From NCBI RefSeq assembly GCF_035046485.1, contig NC_085137.1:501910536-501974535 (forward strand): 64,000 nucleotides of DNA. Direction: 5' to 3'. The position numbers and the translations under genes were made by a program. Below are positions 11,740 to 23,390 of the stretch, piece after piece (the first letter of the stretch is position 1; each line of letters starts with the position of its first letter). The stretch is from Aedes albopictus. Its lineage: Eukaryota > Arthropoda > Insecta > Diptera > Culicidae. The notes under the pieces were generated by a model that was not told the origin of the DNA, did not search any database, and was given only the letters and a program-made list of their open reading frames with translations.

Positions 11740-12790
11740 ACGAGTCTAAATTCGGCTATAAAATTCTGTGTCTTTTTTGGACACCCCTCATATGGATTTC
11801 CAAACACATAATTATTATAAAGTGGCCTGATATATTTTGCACTGCTATGGGGCATAGTTTTACTTAACTCAAATTAGTAAGTATTTTTTGTCTTTATTAT
11901 GGAGATTTTCAGCCTGAGGCTGGTTTATCTCTTAAAATTCAAATTTTTCAATGATTCAGTGACCCTATTCTCAAGAAAAACAATATTGAGGTTAGGCGTA
12001 ATAAATAGGCAAGCTAAAATAATTGTAAAATTTTCGAAAATGCTGAAATTTTTATGAACTAGATTGACATGTTTATATAGATAATGCAAAACAAAATCCC
12101 AAAACAAAAAAAAATAATAATGCATAAACATTTAGAACAATAAGTTTTAAATTCAAAGTGTCCAAAAAACTAACATTAAGATATTTAAAAAAATGCTCCG
12201 GCATAGTTTATAAGGATGTTTCAAGGAGAAGCTTATAGAATCCCAACATGGCCGCCACAATGGCCGACTTTCGTACCTACTCACGATTTTAGGCACACAA
12301 ATTTCGTGAAAAATAAAGCCAGCTCTTCTTATTTGAAGCGTTTTTCAAGTGAACAAGGGCAAAATAAAAACTATACTGTCGTCAGAAGTATACTTTTTGG
12401 GATTTCTGCATATTGAACTGGGATCCCAAGTCGTTTGTCCTTAAAATGTTAGTTAGAAAGTGTACAATCAAAATTTCTTTGAAGATCTCTTTTGGTATTA
12501 TTTTAGGGATCTTTGTGATTGAATTTTTTTTTTTGATTTCCTGAAACATATCTCTAAAAATTTCAAGAAAATTCATTCTAAATGCCTGAAAAAAAAACAA
12601 ATTCATGAAAAATTTGTGTTCAACATTGAAAGATTTTTTTGGAAAAAGAATAGGAAAGAGTTTTCAACAAAACTGTAACTTTTATAGAATTTCCCTGATA
12701 ATTTCTAAAAATCCCCAGGCCATCTATTGACGGGAATCCTGGAGAAACATTGAAAATGCATAAAAATCGCTGCAAAAGAATAGCTAGTGC
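11740..12790. other. AT-rich stretch, no gene
   Basis: At about 11885-11935 is a decayed minus-strand SINE end (GTCTTTATTATGGAGATTTT..CAGCC). The rest is AT-rich and resembles decayed repeat. No coding region is supported. Confidence 0.35.
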
Positions 12791-13367
12791 AGGGTGTCGA
12801 CTACCTGGAAAAACCTGGAAAGTCAGGGATTTTTTTTTTTAATATCTTACAAGGAATATTTTACAAGATGTGGGTTAAATTCAGACAAAAAACAGAATCT
12901 TACCGTTCTGCAAGAAATCCTTCTAAAATCTAAGTCTACAGTAAAGAAACCATCAAGAATTTAGATGAGAATATGGAAAGAATGAAGTAACGAGTTTACC
13001 TAAGATCTCAAAAAAATTGCAAATTTATTGAAACTTAAGAAGATAAAAGCACAAAACAGAAAAAAATCCATTCCTGAAAAGCATTTGAGAAGTTTCAGCT
13101 ATTTCAAGATGATAACTATGTAACGAAGACGGGATTATCAATCTTCTAAAAGTGCTTCGAGTGAAATTCATGTTGCAATTACTAGTTATTGATGAATTGC
13201 GAAACATAACCTGCTAGACATCCTGTAATCTTATTTTAGGATTCAACAGATTTCCCATCAATGCTTAGAGACATAAGAAAGTTTAGCAAGAAAATCCGTA
13301 CGACTTTTCGAAAGCGCTTGATGGAGATTTTAAAAGTATTTTTGGGACATAATTTCTACAAAATAAG

Positions 13368-14619
13368 ACGGATCGCAGCAGGCGTTGCCGCGAACAGGTG
13401 TGTTGTTATTTTGCTTGTCACGTTTTCTTCGCGTTCGCAAATTTCACGATTCCGCTGGTGATTTGGTCGGTACTACGCCACCCGGAAAGTTTTATCACGT
13501 GTGAACGCGTTGATTTTGCTTAGATTAGAATGCTGAATTGGGTTGTTTAATGAATAAAATATTGCTAATTTCTATATCCTAATCGATAGAGCTCATTTTT
13601 CTGAGTATAACGTGATTTTATTGGATTCCAACACCTTTGTTTTGATGGTTAAATCAACAAAACAGTTTTAATTTTCGTGGATAGAATGACAGTTCAATCG
13701 TTAAAGTGACAGTTCGACCCGAACAAAAAAATTTCCCCATACAAACTTTAAATGCATTTTAAAAATAGTTCCCGGACTCCAAAAATTATGAAATTTTGGA
13801 TTTCGACTAATTTTTGGGCGGAGAATCCGATTATGAAATAATCCGGATACCCCTAAAGAACCCAATTGTGAATTGATATTGAAGCAAAGTGAATTTTGAC
13901 AAACCAGTGAGAAAAAAAAACGTGGGTGGTGAAATAAACGTTGCCGCGAACGGGTGTCTACTTTAACCGCTTGTCATTTTTGCGCGTTCTCAAAACGAAT
14001 TTTATTCGACGATTTCGCTGGTGGTTTCCCAGTATAAAGCCACCCAGTCAGTTTTCCGCGTGTGAAAGTGTAATTCTTCAGCGTAGTATCATTCGGGAGT
14101 TTCGGTGTGATGCCAGTAATCGCTGACTCGGTTGATCGCTCCACGTCGTTTTAAGTGTACGCGGCAATGAAATCAATCCTATTTCGATCGTTGCTGCACC
14201 GCTCGAGAAATAAGAATACAACTACATCACGGCAGACTATGATGAATTTGGTGAGATCTTTCTAATTAAAAAACGTCATTTTATTCATACATGGGATATT
14301 TACCATACCAAATACGCGCCAGAAACAAAAATGCAAATTTTTGATTCAGGAAGTGTTAATGCATTTCAGATATCCAATTGATATCCAGATGCATCAATGC
14401 GGGGCTTACTGTTTCAGAAAACGACCTCAAGATGTACGTGGAAGCCCTGTCATACTTGAAATGGGTCGTTGGACGTGCAGTAGAGCTATCACCTTCTATC
14501 TCCAGGACTAAAACTGTTTGCGTCTATGGATAAAAGGTAAAAATAGACGCAGACATTTTTCTTCCATAAAAGCACTGCCGGTCAGTGGGAGATGGATTGT
14601 ACATACACATACATACATA
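13368..14619 (+). mobile_element. LINE-derived retroposed insertion with CATA tail and 20 bp duplication
   Basis: The 20 bases cataatttctacaaaataag occur at 13348-13367 and again at 14620-14639, a long exact duplication typical of target-primed reverse transcription. The insert ends with CATACA/CATA repeats (14601-14620). Near its start are two related segments (about 13378-13510 and 13941-14060) sharing CGTTGCCGCGAAC.GGTGT, TTTTC.CGCGTTC and CGCTGGTG.TT words, like tandem promoter-type 5' units. The insert has no long open frame, so it is probably a LINE 5' region joined to a 3' end with the coding part lost. Confidence 0.7.
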
Positions 14620-14990
14620 CATAATTTCTACAAAATAAGTGTGACGAATTTTCGAGAAAAAAATCTAAATGAGTTCTAAGTGAGTTTGTCAGCATTGTGA
14701 CAGACCTCTTTTCCATGAAAAGTTACACGATTCATGAAGGTCTTTTTGACAAATTAGGAAAGTTTATAAACTGCATTCAGATATTGCCAATACATTTACT
14801 GTACTTATTTACATCAGTATCAGAAATAGTTTTGCTGGACTTTTAGATGGATTTCGTGCTGAAGGATTTTTTTATAGTGCTCGGCGAATTTTATTTTTAA
14901 GTTTTTGTTCATTATGAAATTAGGGTATACATACATGCAAAATTTGCGATAAAATTGCAGCCATCTGGAGTAGCTCATAGAATAGTTATA

Positions 14991-15263
14991 CAGTAGACGT
15001 TCGCTCGGTGCAAACGCTTTAACTGCAAGTTCGCTAAGTGCAACAATTTTGCAGTTATCGCACCGCTATCCGTCAAAACTAAATGTCAATAGCGATGCGA
15101 TGTTTTTTGCATGCACTTTTATTGCAGTGCGATGTTTTCCGTATGCAAATTGGCTGCATTCTGCAGCAACTGACAGTTCTTTGACGTCTGCAAGTTGTTG
15201 CAGTTATCGAATTTCATTCGCTAAGTAAAACGTAAACATGTTGCAGTTATCGAACGTCTACTG
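14991..15263. mobile_element. TA-flanked MITE (CAGTAGACGTTCG ends)
   Basis: 273 bp with ends CAGTAGACGTTCG and CGAACGTCTACTG, flanked by TA at 14989-14990 and 15264-15265. Inside, TGCAGTTATCG recurs several times, partly as subterminal repeats. Confidence 0.8.
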
Positions 15264-16129
15264 TAAAACAAAATCAAGATGTCATCCTAATGATGTTCTG
15301 AGGGTATGTCTTTCGAATATCCTAGTTGTAATTTTGGCGTTTTTAAAAGAATTTTTTGTTGGTCTTCTGAAAGGATTTTCATCTAAATTAGGGAGTTTTC
15401 GGTGAACGTGTCAAAAGTTATTTTCAACACAGTGTATCAGATATAAGAATTCTGAAGAAATACTGCCAATATGCCTCAAATCTATTGAAAAAAATCTGTT
15501 TCAGCTTACTTGTTTTTTTTTATTTCTATTTTTTCACTCCTAGAAAAACCAGGAAAATTTAGAGAATTTTATTTTATTTCATGAGCAGACACCCTTAAGC
15601 TTTGATTTACATGACCTGGAATTTTCAGTGAAAGTGAGTGGAAAGTCAGGGAAAGTCAGGGAATTTGATTTTCAAAATTGAGTCGACACCCTACTTTGGA
15701 AAAAAAAAATCTTGAATATTCTTTTCATACGTTCTTTGATAAATAGCTAGAGGAGTTCTCGAAGAAATCCTCAAAAAAATCTGTGGGAATTTCGAACTAT
15801 CTTGCTTAAGAAAATCTTGAAGGAACTGTAGCAACCCTGTGGATTGTTATAGTGCGGGTGTATGTAACAATATCTCTGGAAATACATTAACGAACATTGA
15901 TAAAAAAAAGTGAATGAAAGTTCTGGCAAAAAGTCTTCAAATACACTGGCAGAGAGCTTACAAGAATCAAGCAATATGAGTGAAAAATTGCGAGACGACT
16001 AGCTTGAACCCGGAACTGACCAGCACAATCCAGGACGTCTGGTCACTTAAAAATAATTTCAATATAAAACATTTTTAAATCTGAATTTTTCTCGAATGAG
16101 AAATCTACTTTAAAAATGTAAAATATAGG

Positions 16130-16330
16130 CGAACTGATGTATTTTCGACCGTTTTGTTCTCTTCGTCATGAAGGGTTTTTTGAAACCTATTGAACCTAAA
16201 ATTGGCCTCAAATCTTTCTCAAGCAGAATTATATGACCAAGTTTCAAGCACTTTGGCCGACTAAAGGCCCTCATGACGAAGAAAATAAACTTGTCGATAA
16301 TACCCTTGGTCACGCTATCCTGATACCTAC
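16130..16330 (+). repeat. Dispersed repeat, copy 2 (uninterrupted)
   Basis: Matches the repeat at 4255-5145 (TTTTGTTCTCTTCGTCATGA, TTGGCCTCAAATC, GATAATACCC..GTCAC) without the 689 bp insertion. It shows what the target site at 4380 looked like before insertion. Confidence 0.65.
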
Positions 16331-16559
16331 CTGACACGTTTCAATTTTTTTATTAAAACAATCCTATGTATCATGAATTCACTTTTTGAAAATTTGCCAT
16401 GTTGAGATTGTTAAAATTGCAGTCCTTTTAATCACTACTCACTCTCCTTCGGTTAAATTCCTCGATCGTAACACAAACTCCAACTTCTTTCAACCACTAA
16501 TATACGCACTCATTTTTCACACCCGCTCCAGGTGGCCGCTTCTTAATGCCGGAACTCAC

Positions 16560-17153
16560 ACACTGCTTCCCAGGGGGACCCTGGCATTTATCCTCCACTC
16601 CCACCGAACTGCTATTCGAACCGCACACGGACGCCGTCCGATGATTGGCCATCGTAGTCCACGCGTGACCTGCCGGTGGTCCACCGGCCGCCACCACGTT
16701 CGAATGGTCCAACGAAAGTTGCTTGGTTAGCACCTTCCGACTCTCGTGACCGTTCAGTTTCCTTGCCATGGCCGATGACGGCGATCCCCCGGACAGAACC
16801 GACGTCCTCGAGGATGATGCTGTGTGAGCGCTGGCCGGTCGCCGACGCGGTGTTGCCCTTGGAGGTCCGTCGGAACCACTTGCACCGGAAGCTGATATGA
16901 TAACCGGACCACTGGACCGGCTGTGCGCCTGATGGTAAGTGTGATAGCCTTGAAACCGGTTCCGATGGATGACGGCCGCCGTTACAAACGTGGCAAAGTC
17001 CGCGGCACCTTGGTCCGAGACGGCAAGGTTGCTAACCGACAGACTTCTCCCGCCGCCGGAGAAAGACTCGAAGCAGGAAACCTGCTTTCGGAGCGGATGA
17101 TGATGCCTCCCGGGTGACGGTCGCGACCAGTTTAAGTAACGGCTCGTAGACAT
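16560..17153 (-). CDS. Probable first coding exon of an unrecognised host gene
   Basis: An ATG at 17153-17151, with an in-frame TAA 12 bases upstream, opens a GC-rich frame. I end the exon at 16560 because a strong donor GTGAGT follows (16559-16554); this leaves exactly 198 codons, phase 0. Without splicing the frame would run on to a stop at 16497. The product starts MSTSRYLNWSRPSPGRHHHP, has a conserved-looking stretch around residues 24-70 (KQVSCFESFSGGGRS, then SNLAVSDQGAADFATFV), and then Ser/Pro/Arg/Gly-rich, probably disordered sequence. The protein-like composition contrasts sharply with the AT-rich flanks. I do not recognise the family. The remaining exons should lie at lower coordinates on the minus strand. 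Confidence 0.6.
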
Positions 17154-17355
17154 ATTCTTGTTTTATTCGGGCGCCGCCGAATGTAACCGAAAATTGATTG
17201 ACTTTGATGAAACGGAGAAAACGGGACGGGGTTGGTGGCCAGGAATGTGACTTGGCGTATGGCTAAAGCATGACACATTTGAAATCTGGAAGTACGGTTT
17301 AACTTTAACCCTCTGAAGCCGGAATTATTCCAAGCGTTATTATAAAGTTTTTTCC

Positions 17356-17616
17356 ACAGACAAACAGACGTAACACTTGCGAAATTTCCATCAACCACGC
17401 TTTTAACGATCATTTTAAATTTTCATAGTTGTGGCTTTCACAACCAGAGGCGCGCGCATCGTTTTTCTATGCGTTTGACGTTTCACACTAGCGCTTTCTG
17501 TTGACGATATTGCACTACACAGTGATTCGTGCAACTTTTCCACCAGATGATGGTAGTGTAAACTGGGCGATGGATTTCCATGAAAATCGGTCAAGGTGTT
17601 ACGTCTGTTTGTCTGT
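17356..17616. mobile_element. MITE with 9 bp target duplication
   Basis: The ends are ACAGACAAACAGACGTAACA and the complement TGTTACGTCTGTTTGTCTGT. The nine bases gttttttcc flank both sides (17347-17355 and 17617-17625). A 9 bp duplication points to a Mutator-like transposase. The interior has no coding capacity. Confidence 0.85.
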
Positions 17617-17639
17617 GTTTTTTCCATGTATTTATGTGG

Positions 17640-18588
17640 TTCTGGTGCTCAACAGCATAAAAAGGGTAGAATATGATGCAGAATATTTTTTTTGGATATC
17701 CTAGGTCATCCAAACTGTTCTTGAGTTTAGATACTAAAGTCTACGGGTGTAGCAGTAACTTCTTCCATTATTCAAAGCTACAATTTGTGTTCTATCATGT
17801 CCAGTAAATCTTTTGAATGTCCAATGGACATCATCAGATTAACTGGGTTCATCCAAACTACTATGATGTTTAAAATCTAGCATTTACAGCAATAGAAGTT
17901 TCTGTTTTGGCTATCTAGAGTTATGTTTCATAACCTACTATACTTACAAGACCTCACAGAATATAATCAGAGACTGTGACATTGCTTCGGGATGTTCAGA
18001 ATCGTACACATTGTCCTGCAATATATAACATGGAGTCTACAGCCGTAATAATATCTTTTTGCTGTTTTGAGTTACACATTATTACCAACCATAATGATTG
18101 CATCTAATTCATTTATTTTGCGTAAATAACAACCATAATAAAGCGGAATCAACAATTCTTCACAATGACTACAACGAATGCAGATTTCAAAAAATGAGTT
18201 TGAACAACCTTAAATATTTTAAAGATACAGAACATTTCCTACTAGTCTTTGAATAATATTAGTTACTGTGGTTCATTATGTACCATTACTCAGTGTCGCA
18301 GGTTAGCATTGCATGTGTAGATATAAAGTTGTGTACTCTATGAAAGATTGGATGATCTAAATTATCACAAAACTATCATGGAGTGACCATTAACAATTAA
18401 GAAGTTCAGGGATCCTATTTGGTTGATCAACGTTACTATTTAAAACGAAATCACCTCATATTACAGTGATAGTTTTTATAAACTAAACTCCAAAACAGTA
18501 AGTATGACCCATATTATCCTAAAAATATATAACAACACTTATTGTTCCTCGAACTATTTTGGTAAATACAGTTGAATATGTAACACTA
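17640..18588. other. Unassigned AT-rich stretch
   Basis: No gene is supported. Phrases such as ggttgatcaacgttac and cattatgtaccattactcag loosely resemble the ~289 bp unit further right (19200-20110), so this may be a more decayed part of the same array. Confidence 0.3.
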
Positions 18589-19143
18589 CACTGAGGATAC
18601 TGCAACTCCGAAAATCATACGAACCAATTATGATTTTTTGCCACAAGAATTTCTTGCGAAAATCATAGTTACGAACTATGATTTTGGATTCAAAGCACCA
18701 ACTATTATTGTCATATTGTTACTGTATAAATTTCATAACACTCACGTATGGAAATCATACCGAAAACGTATAAAAACTGAAACTATGTCATACATATTTT
18801 TATGAAATATTTTGCACAAATTTAAAAAAATCGCAACCTGGAATCGAACCAGGAACGTCAAGGTTGGCGAGTGCGTTCTTTACTCATTCGCCCATCGACG
18901 CTTCGGAAGTTGAAGTGGTTAGAAGCCAATAAAAGGTTTGTTGTTTTCTAGCAATGGTGTTTCATAACACATCTTATGATTTTCATACGATGCTCCTTAT
19001 GAGATTTTTCATACGACAAGTCTTATGGATTTCGCTTTTCAATGTATGAAAAGCATACGAGAACTATGAAATGATGAAAAAAATAAAAATAACTGATTCA
19101 TAAGATGTCAACTATGAAAAACATACGAACAGTATCCTCAGTG
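18589..19143. mobile_element. TA-flanked MITE carrying a tRNA-like segment
   Basis: The ends are CACTGAGGATACTG and CAGTATCCTCAGTG, with TA at 18587-18588 and 19144-19145. The interior is full of CATACGA/ATCATA words in both orientations. A tRNA-like segment lies in the middle (18834-18915, minus strand). Confidence 0.8.
18834..18915 (-). other. tRNA-like (Pol III promoter) segment inside a MITE
   Basis: On the minus strand TGGGCGAATGAG resembles an A box and GGTTCGATTCC is a good B box, about 35 bases apart, ending in GTTGCG. It lacks a clean cloverleaf with CCA-proximal pairing. I read it as a tRNA-derived SINE head or mimic captured by the element, not a working tRNA gene. Confidence 0.5.
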
Positions 19144-19199
19144 TACTTTAACGTGGTGGTAAGAGCTGTTTGGTTGATCTGGAATATCTCAAAAGTATC

Positions 19200-20110
19200 T
19201 TGGAATGACTCATGAAATGCCATGAAGCAAGAGCTAAAATTCAGGACAGTTTAGACGTCCACAAATGTCTCAATGGTTTAAAATATTTAATATCTAGTAG
19301 ACTTCAGGTTGGTCCAGTAACCGCGGTTGATTATGCAACGTTACTCAATATATCAGATATGGCTGCTGTTACGAGTGTAGACCTGATGTTCTGAACTCTA
19401 AGGCTAATTTGAAATATCCCTATAGTGTCATTTAGAGATTCCAAGAACTTCACGGATCCCAGCAGATTATGCAATGCTGTTATTTATGGCGAAAACACAT
19501 AACATTATTCATGTAGATTTGAAGGACTTCATTATACGACAGTTTGGACATCCCTGAATATCCCAACGGTTTATAATAATATCTAGTAGACTTCAGATTG
19601 GTCCAGTAACCGTGGTTGATTATGCAACGTTACACAGTATAACAGATATGGCTACTGTTACGAGTGTAGATCTGGTGTTCTGAACTTCAAGGTAGTTTAG
19701 CTGACCTGGAATATTCCTCCTCCTCTCTCCTCTTCTTGGCGTAACGTCCTCACTGGGACAAAGCCTGCCAATGACCATTTTGCATGTGTATATCGTGTGG
19801 CAGGCACGAAGATACTCTATGCCCAAGGAAGTCAAAGAAATTTCCTTTACGAAAAGATCCTGGACCGACCGGGAATCGAACCCGTCACCCTCAGCATGGT
19901 CATGCTGAATACCCGTGCGTTTACCGCCTCGGCTATATGGGCCCTGGAATATTCCTATAGTGCCTATAAAAGACACTAAATATTTCAAAAGCTTCACGAA
20001 TCCCAGTGGATTATGCAACGCTATTATTTATGACGAAAACACATAACATTATTCTTGTAGATTTGAAGGACTTCAAATACTGGACAGTTTGGAACACCTA
20101 GAACATCCCA
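19200..20110 (+). repeat. ~289 bp tandem duplication, split by a SINE
   Basis: TATCTAGTAGACTTCAG, GGTCCAGTAACCG.GGTTGAT, GGCGAAAACACATAACATTA and GTAGATTTGAAGGACTTCA recur in order. The first marker lies at 19291 and 19580, so the unit is about 289 bp. The second unit is interrupted at 19719-19942 by a SINE. Confidence 0.7.
19719..19942 (-). mobile_element. tRNA-headed SINE (short form)
   Basis: Minus strand. The head GGCCCATATAGCCGAGGCGG contains an A box (TAGCCGAGGCGG), and the B box GGGTTCGATTCCCGG follows. The body ends GTCCCAGTGAGGACGTTACG. Fourteen bases, cctggaatattcct, are duplicated at 19705-19718 and 19943-19956. Compared with the copy at 46178-46457 it lacks about 70 bp in the body, joined at GGCA. 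Confidence 0.85.
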
Positions 20111-20646
20111 GAATATAAAACAGCTTTTGATATTCTTGACGAAGGTTAAATGCGTAGCCCATATCCAAACTCAGCTTTTAGAACAACTGGTATGTCAGTT
20201 TTCTTTTCTCCATACTTCATGGTGTTCAGGATGTTCTAGGTTGTCAAAAGAGTCTAAAAAATATTCCCATTATTCCTTAGAAGAGGATTCAATTTGCAAC
20301 AACTTTGCCGAAGACAGTGTTCTGTTCTAGTATCATTAAAAACTTTCGTAGGAATCGCTAGCAGAATTTCGGCAGATGTTTAAAAAATATGATTGTGAGA
20401 GGAAATAAACAAGGGATTAGTAGAAGATTTCTCAGAAAAAAAGTTGAAATTTCTGGTGATATTACTCAACAACTGTTGATCAGTCCTGTAGCAAAATTTT
20501 CGAATGGAATTTGTGACAGCAATGCTCGCAGCAATTCCTTTTGTGTAACTAATGGAATTTTAGTAGGAATTCTTTAAATAATCTCCGAAAAAATCTCTAA
20601 TTTCCTTAAAGTCATATCATAGCTACTTTCCAATATTCCAGTTATA

Positions 20647-20825
20647 TTTTTTTTATCTGTTTTAACGAGATTTTTAGCTCTAGGCTAGTTCATCTCGGGA
20701 CCCACGCTTTACTTCCCTTCCAAGGGAAGAACTCACATTTTGTGAGTTTGTCGGGAGTGGGATTCGATCCCAGGTCTTCGGCGTGATAGTCAAGTATTCT
20801 AACCATCACACCAGGTCCGCTCCAG
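20647..20825 (-). mobile_element. tRNA-headed SINE, second family
   Basis: On the minus strand it starts GGAGCGGACCTGGTGTGATG and has the B box GGATCGAATCCC and an A-rich tail. The ten bases tccagttata are duplicated at 20637-20646 and 20826-20835. Related copies lie at 22275-22392, 43752-43930 and 61274-61450. Confidence 0.85.
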
Positions 20826-20939
20826 TCCAGTTATAATTTCAAACAGAAATAAAACGAATTTCGAAGAAACAAAATCTAAAGAATTTGAGCAATATCAGAG
20901 CACATTTAATTTAGAGTCTATTCTTTTTTTTCATGAGAT

Positions 20940-21442
20940 AGCTTATGAAAAAATAATAGGATTTCCTTTTTTTGAGAATTCTTCCAGCAGTTCCTTCTAG
21001 GAACTCTCCATAAGTACCTTTTGTGATTTTGTGATTCTGAGATTACTCAAGGAGTTTTTTGAGTCTTTCTTGGAAGCCTCCAGAAGCTTTTAAAGAGTGT
21101 TCATGGAGTTTCTTTACGGATATCTCACTGGAGTTCTTTCTGGGATTCTTTCAAGATTTTCCAAACTTGACTAGGAGTTGCTTCCGGGATTAATGCAAGA
21201 GTTCCTTCAAAGATTTCTCTTTCTGGAAATTCAACCGTTATTTCTTCCGGTATTCCTTCAGAAGTTTCTTCCTAGATTCTTACATAAATTCATTCCTGGA
21301 TTTCACTAGGAGTTCCTTCTGAGATGTCTCCAAGAGTTCTTTCTGCGATCAATCCAGAAGATCTTGCCTGGATTCCATCAAGAATTATTGGAATTCCTTT
21401 AGGAACTCCTTCATGAATTTCTTCCATACTTTCATCTAGGAC
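20940..21442. repeat. GGAATTCC-type repeat block (CT-rich orientation)
   Basis: A degenerate series of ttcctTcaggaatt, ttctgagat and ttcttccg words at roughly 12 bp rhythm. It continues after the AT-rich element at 21443-21898. Confidence 0.55.
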
Positions 21443-21898
21443 CCCGACTAGAAAATTGTAACAAAAATATATCACAATCCTGACAAACCATGACATTTAT
21501 AACTCATTGTGGTACAATCATGTCCAACATCCTTGTTTTTTTTTTTCAAAATACTATAACTCAATTATATCACATTATGTTATAAATGTTGTTTGACAAC
21601 TTATTGTATTATAATTTAGTGAGTGTTCGGCATTTGAAAAAATGATGTTACAAAATTATATCTAATTTTGATAGAAACTAGTAATCCTGAGACTAAAATT
21701 CATATCACATTTTGTTATTATTTTGATATGATTATAACAAAATTGGTTATAATCTTCATTAAACCAGTGTACTTTTTGTTACAATTTTAGTTATTCTAAC
21801 ATCATCCTGCATCTAGTTTATAACATAATAAGTTATAGAAAAATATTATAACATCATAACACAATATGATATAAACTTGATATAATTTTCCAGTCGGG
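21443..21898. mobile_element. AT-rich TIR element (CCCGACT ends)
   Basis: The ends are CCCGACTAGAAAATTGTA and the near-complement TATAATTTTCCAGTCGGG. The interior consists largely of TTATAACA/TTGTTATA words. A truncated relative lies at 25082-25702. Confidence 0.7.
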
Positions 21899-23390
21899 AT
21901 ACCTTTAAAGTTTTCTCCGCAGATTACACCAGAAGTACCTTGTGTTCCTTTTTATTTTTTATTGAATATTCTTCAAGCCGTTTTGGAACTGCTTTTTTAT
22001 TTCAAGTTTTGTGCTCAAATACGTATGGAGAGACTGTGCGTCTCCATCACTTTGAAATATCCGTTTATTGCATTCATTGTTTATTATTTATTTATTTTTA
22101 TATACATACAGCGATGAGCTAACGGGTGAATTTCAGTTAGTATGAAGTATACCAACGAATTCACTTGTTGCATAATGATAATTCTAAACGAATTCATTCA
22201 GGCATTCCTTCAGAACTCCTCGATAAATTCCTTCTGATTTTCCCACGGAAGTTTCTTCTCAGATACTTCCTAGACCTTCCCACTCCCGACAAACTCACAA
22301 AATGTGGATTCTTCCTTTGGAAGGGAAGTAAAGCGTGGGTCCCGAGATGAACTAGCCCAGAGCTAAAAATCTCGTTAATACAGATAAAAAAAACTTCCTA
22401 TAGAGTTTTTTCTGAGATTCATTCAGGAGTTTCTTCTGGAATTAATTGATGAAATTAATCCAGTAGTTTCTTCTAGTGTTCCTCCAGGGATTAATTCTGG
22501 AAATCCTCAATATGTTTCTTCTTGGAGTTACTTTCGGGATTTCCTGTTTTGAGATGGAAGAATTCTCAAAAAAGGAAATCCTTAAAGGAACAGTTCCTTC
22601 CGGGAATTCTTCAACAGTTTCTTCTGTGTGAATTTTCAAGAAGTTTGGCTGAGATTCCTCAAGGATTTCTTAGATTTCTCCAGAAGCTCCTTCCGGAATT
22701 CACCCCTTTCTTTTACGATTTCTTCAAAAGCTTTCTGGGATTTTTAGAGGAGTTTTTCTGAGATTCCGGGGAAATTACGGAGTAATTCTGAAAAACTCAA
22801 ACGCGATTTTATATGGGCGATTAAACTGATACTTTTCCAAGGGTCTATACTCAGGATTCCTTCAGAAGTTCCCTCTGGGTTCTTCCAGGAGTTTTTCTTC
22901 TCTGAGCTTCTTAAAGAGGTTCCATCTGGCATGCATTCAGGAGTGCCAGGATTTTTTTTTGTGATTCCTTAGGAATTCCTTCTGAGATTTCTATAAAGGT
23001 TCCTTATGGGAAAATGGTTGCTTTTGGAATGTTTTCAGAATTACTTTTTCCAGAATTCCCAAAAGGATCCCTAAGTAAACCCGGAAGAAGTTCCCAAAAA
23101 TAATCCGAAATAAGTTCTAGGAGGAACCCCCCAAGAAGTTTTTCCTGGATGAAATCAAGAAAGAATTTCTGAAATTTCTGAAGAATTGTCTGGAAGGAAT
23201 TTCTTGAGCAATCCCGGAAAGAACTTCTGAAGGAAACCTGGTAAACTCATTCTAGATTTTTTTAATGAATTTCTCCATGCTTTCTTCTGAGACTCTTCCA
23301 GGATTTCTCCGGAGATTACACCAGAAGTTTCTTGTTGGATCCCTTCAGGAATTTCATCCTGGATTTTTCCCGAACTGGGGCGAATAAAAA
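21899..23390. repeat. GGAATTCC-type repeat block
   Basis: Degenerate 12 bp repeat in CT-rich orientation (ttccttcagaag, tttctcc.gag), partly inverted near 23040-23240. It is interrupted by the SINE piece at 22275-22392. Open frames of 60-106 codons on both strands come from the period and are rejected as genes. Confidence 0.55.
22275..22392 (+). mobile_element. 5'-truncated SINE, second family
   Basis: Carries only the part from CACTCCCGACAAACTC to the A-rich tail; the tRNA head is missing. Near-identical flanks acttccta.a at 22265-22274 and 22393-22402 indicate a target duplication, so the truncation happened during insertion. Confidence 0.8.

Larger units (their letters stand above)
12791..15692. 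mobile_element. TIR element with TGTCGAC ends, host of nested insertions
   Basis: The ends are AGGGTGTCGACT and AGTCGACACCCT. Both subterminal regions carry CCTGGAAA and GTCAGGGA words (12804-12835 on the left, 15613-15665 on the right). The 2.9 kb interior includes a retroposed segment (13368-14619) and a TA-flanked MITE (14991-15263). No transposase frame is visible and no clear target duplication was found. Confidence 0.6.

Noticed and set aside
19860..19942. Possible tRNA gene (minus strand)
   Set aside because: It has A and B boxes but is the head of a SINE with a target duplication and a body shared with 46178-46457.
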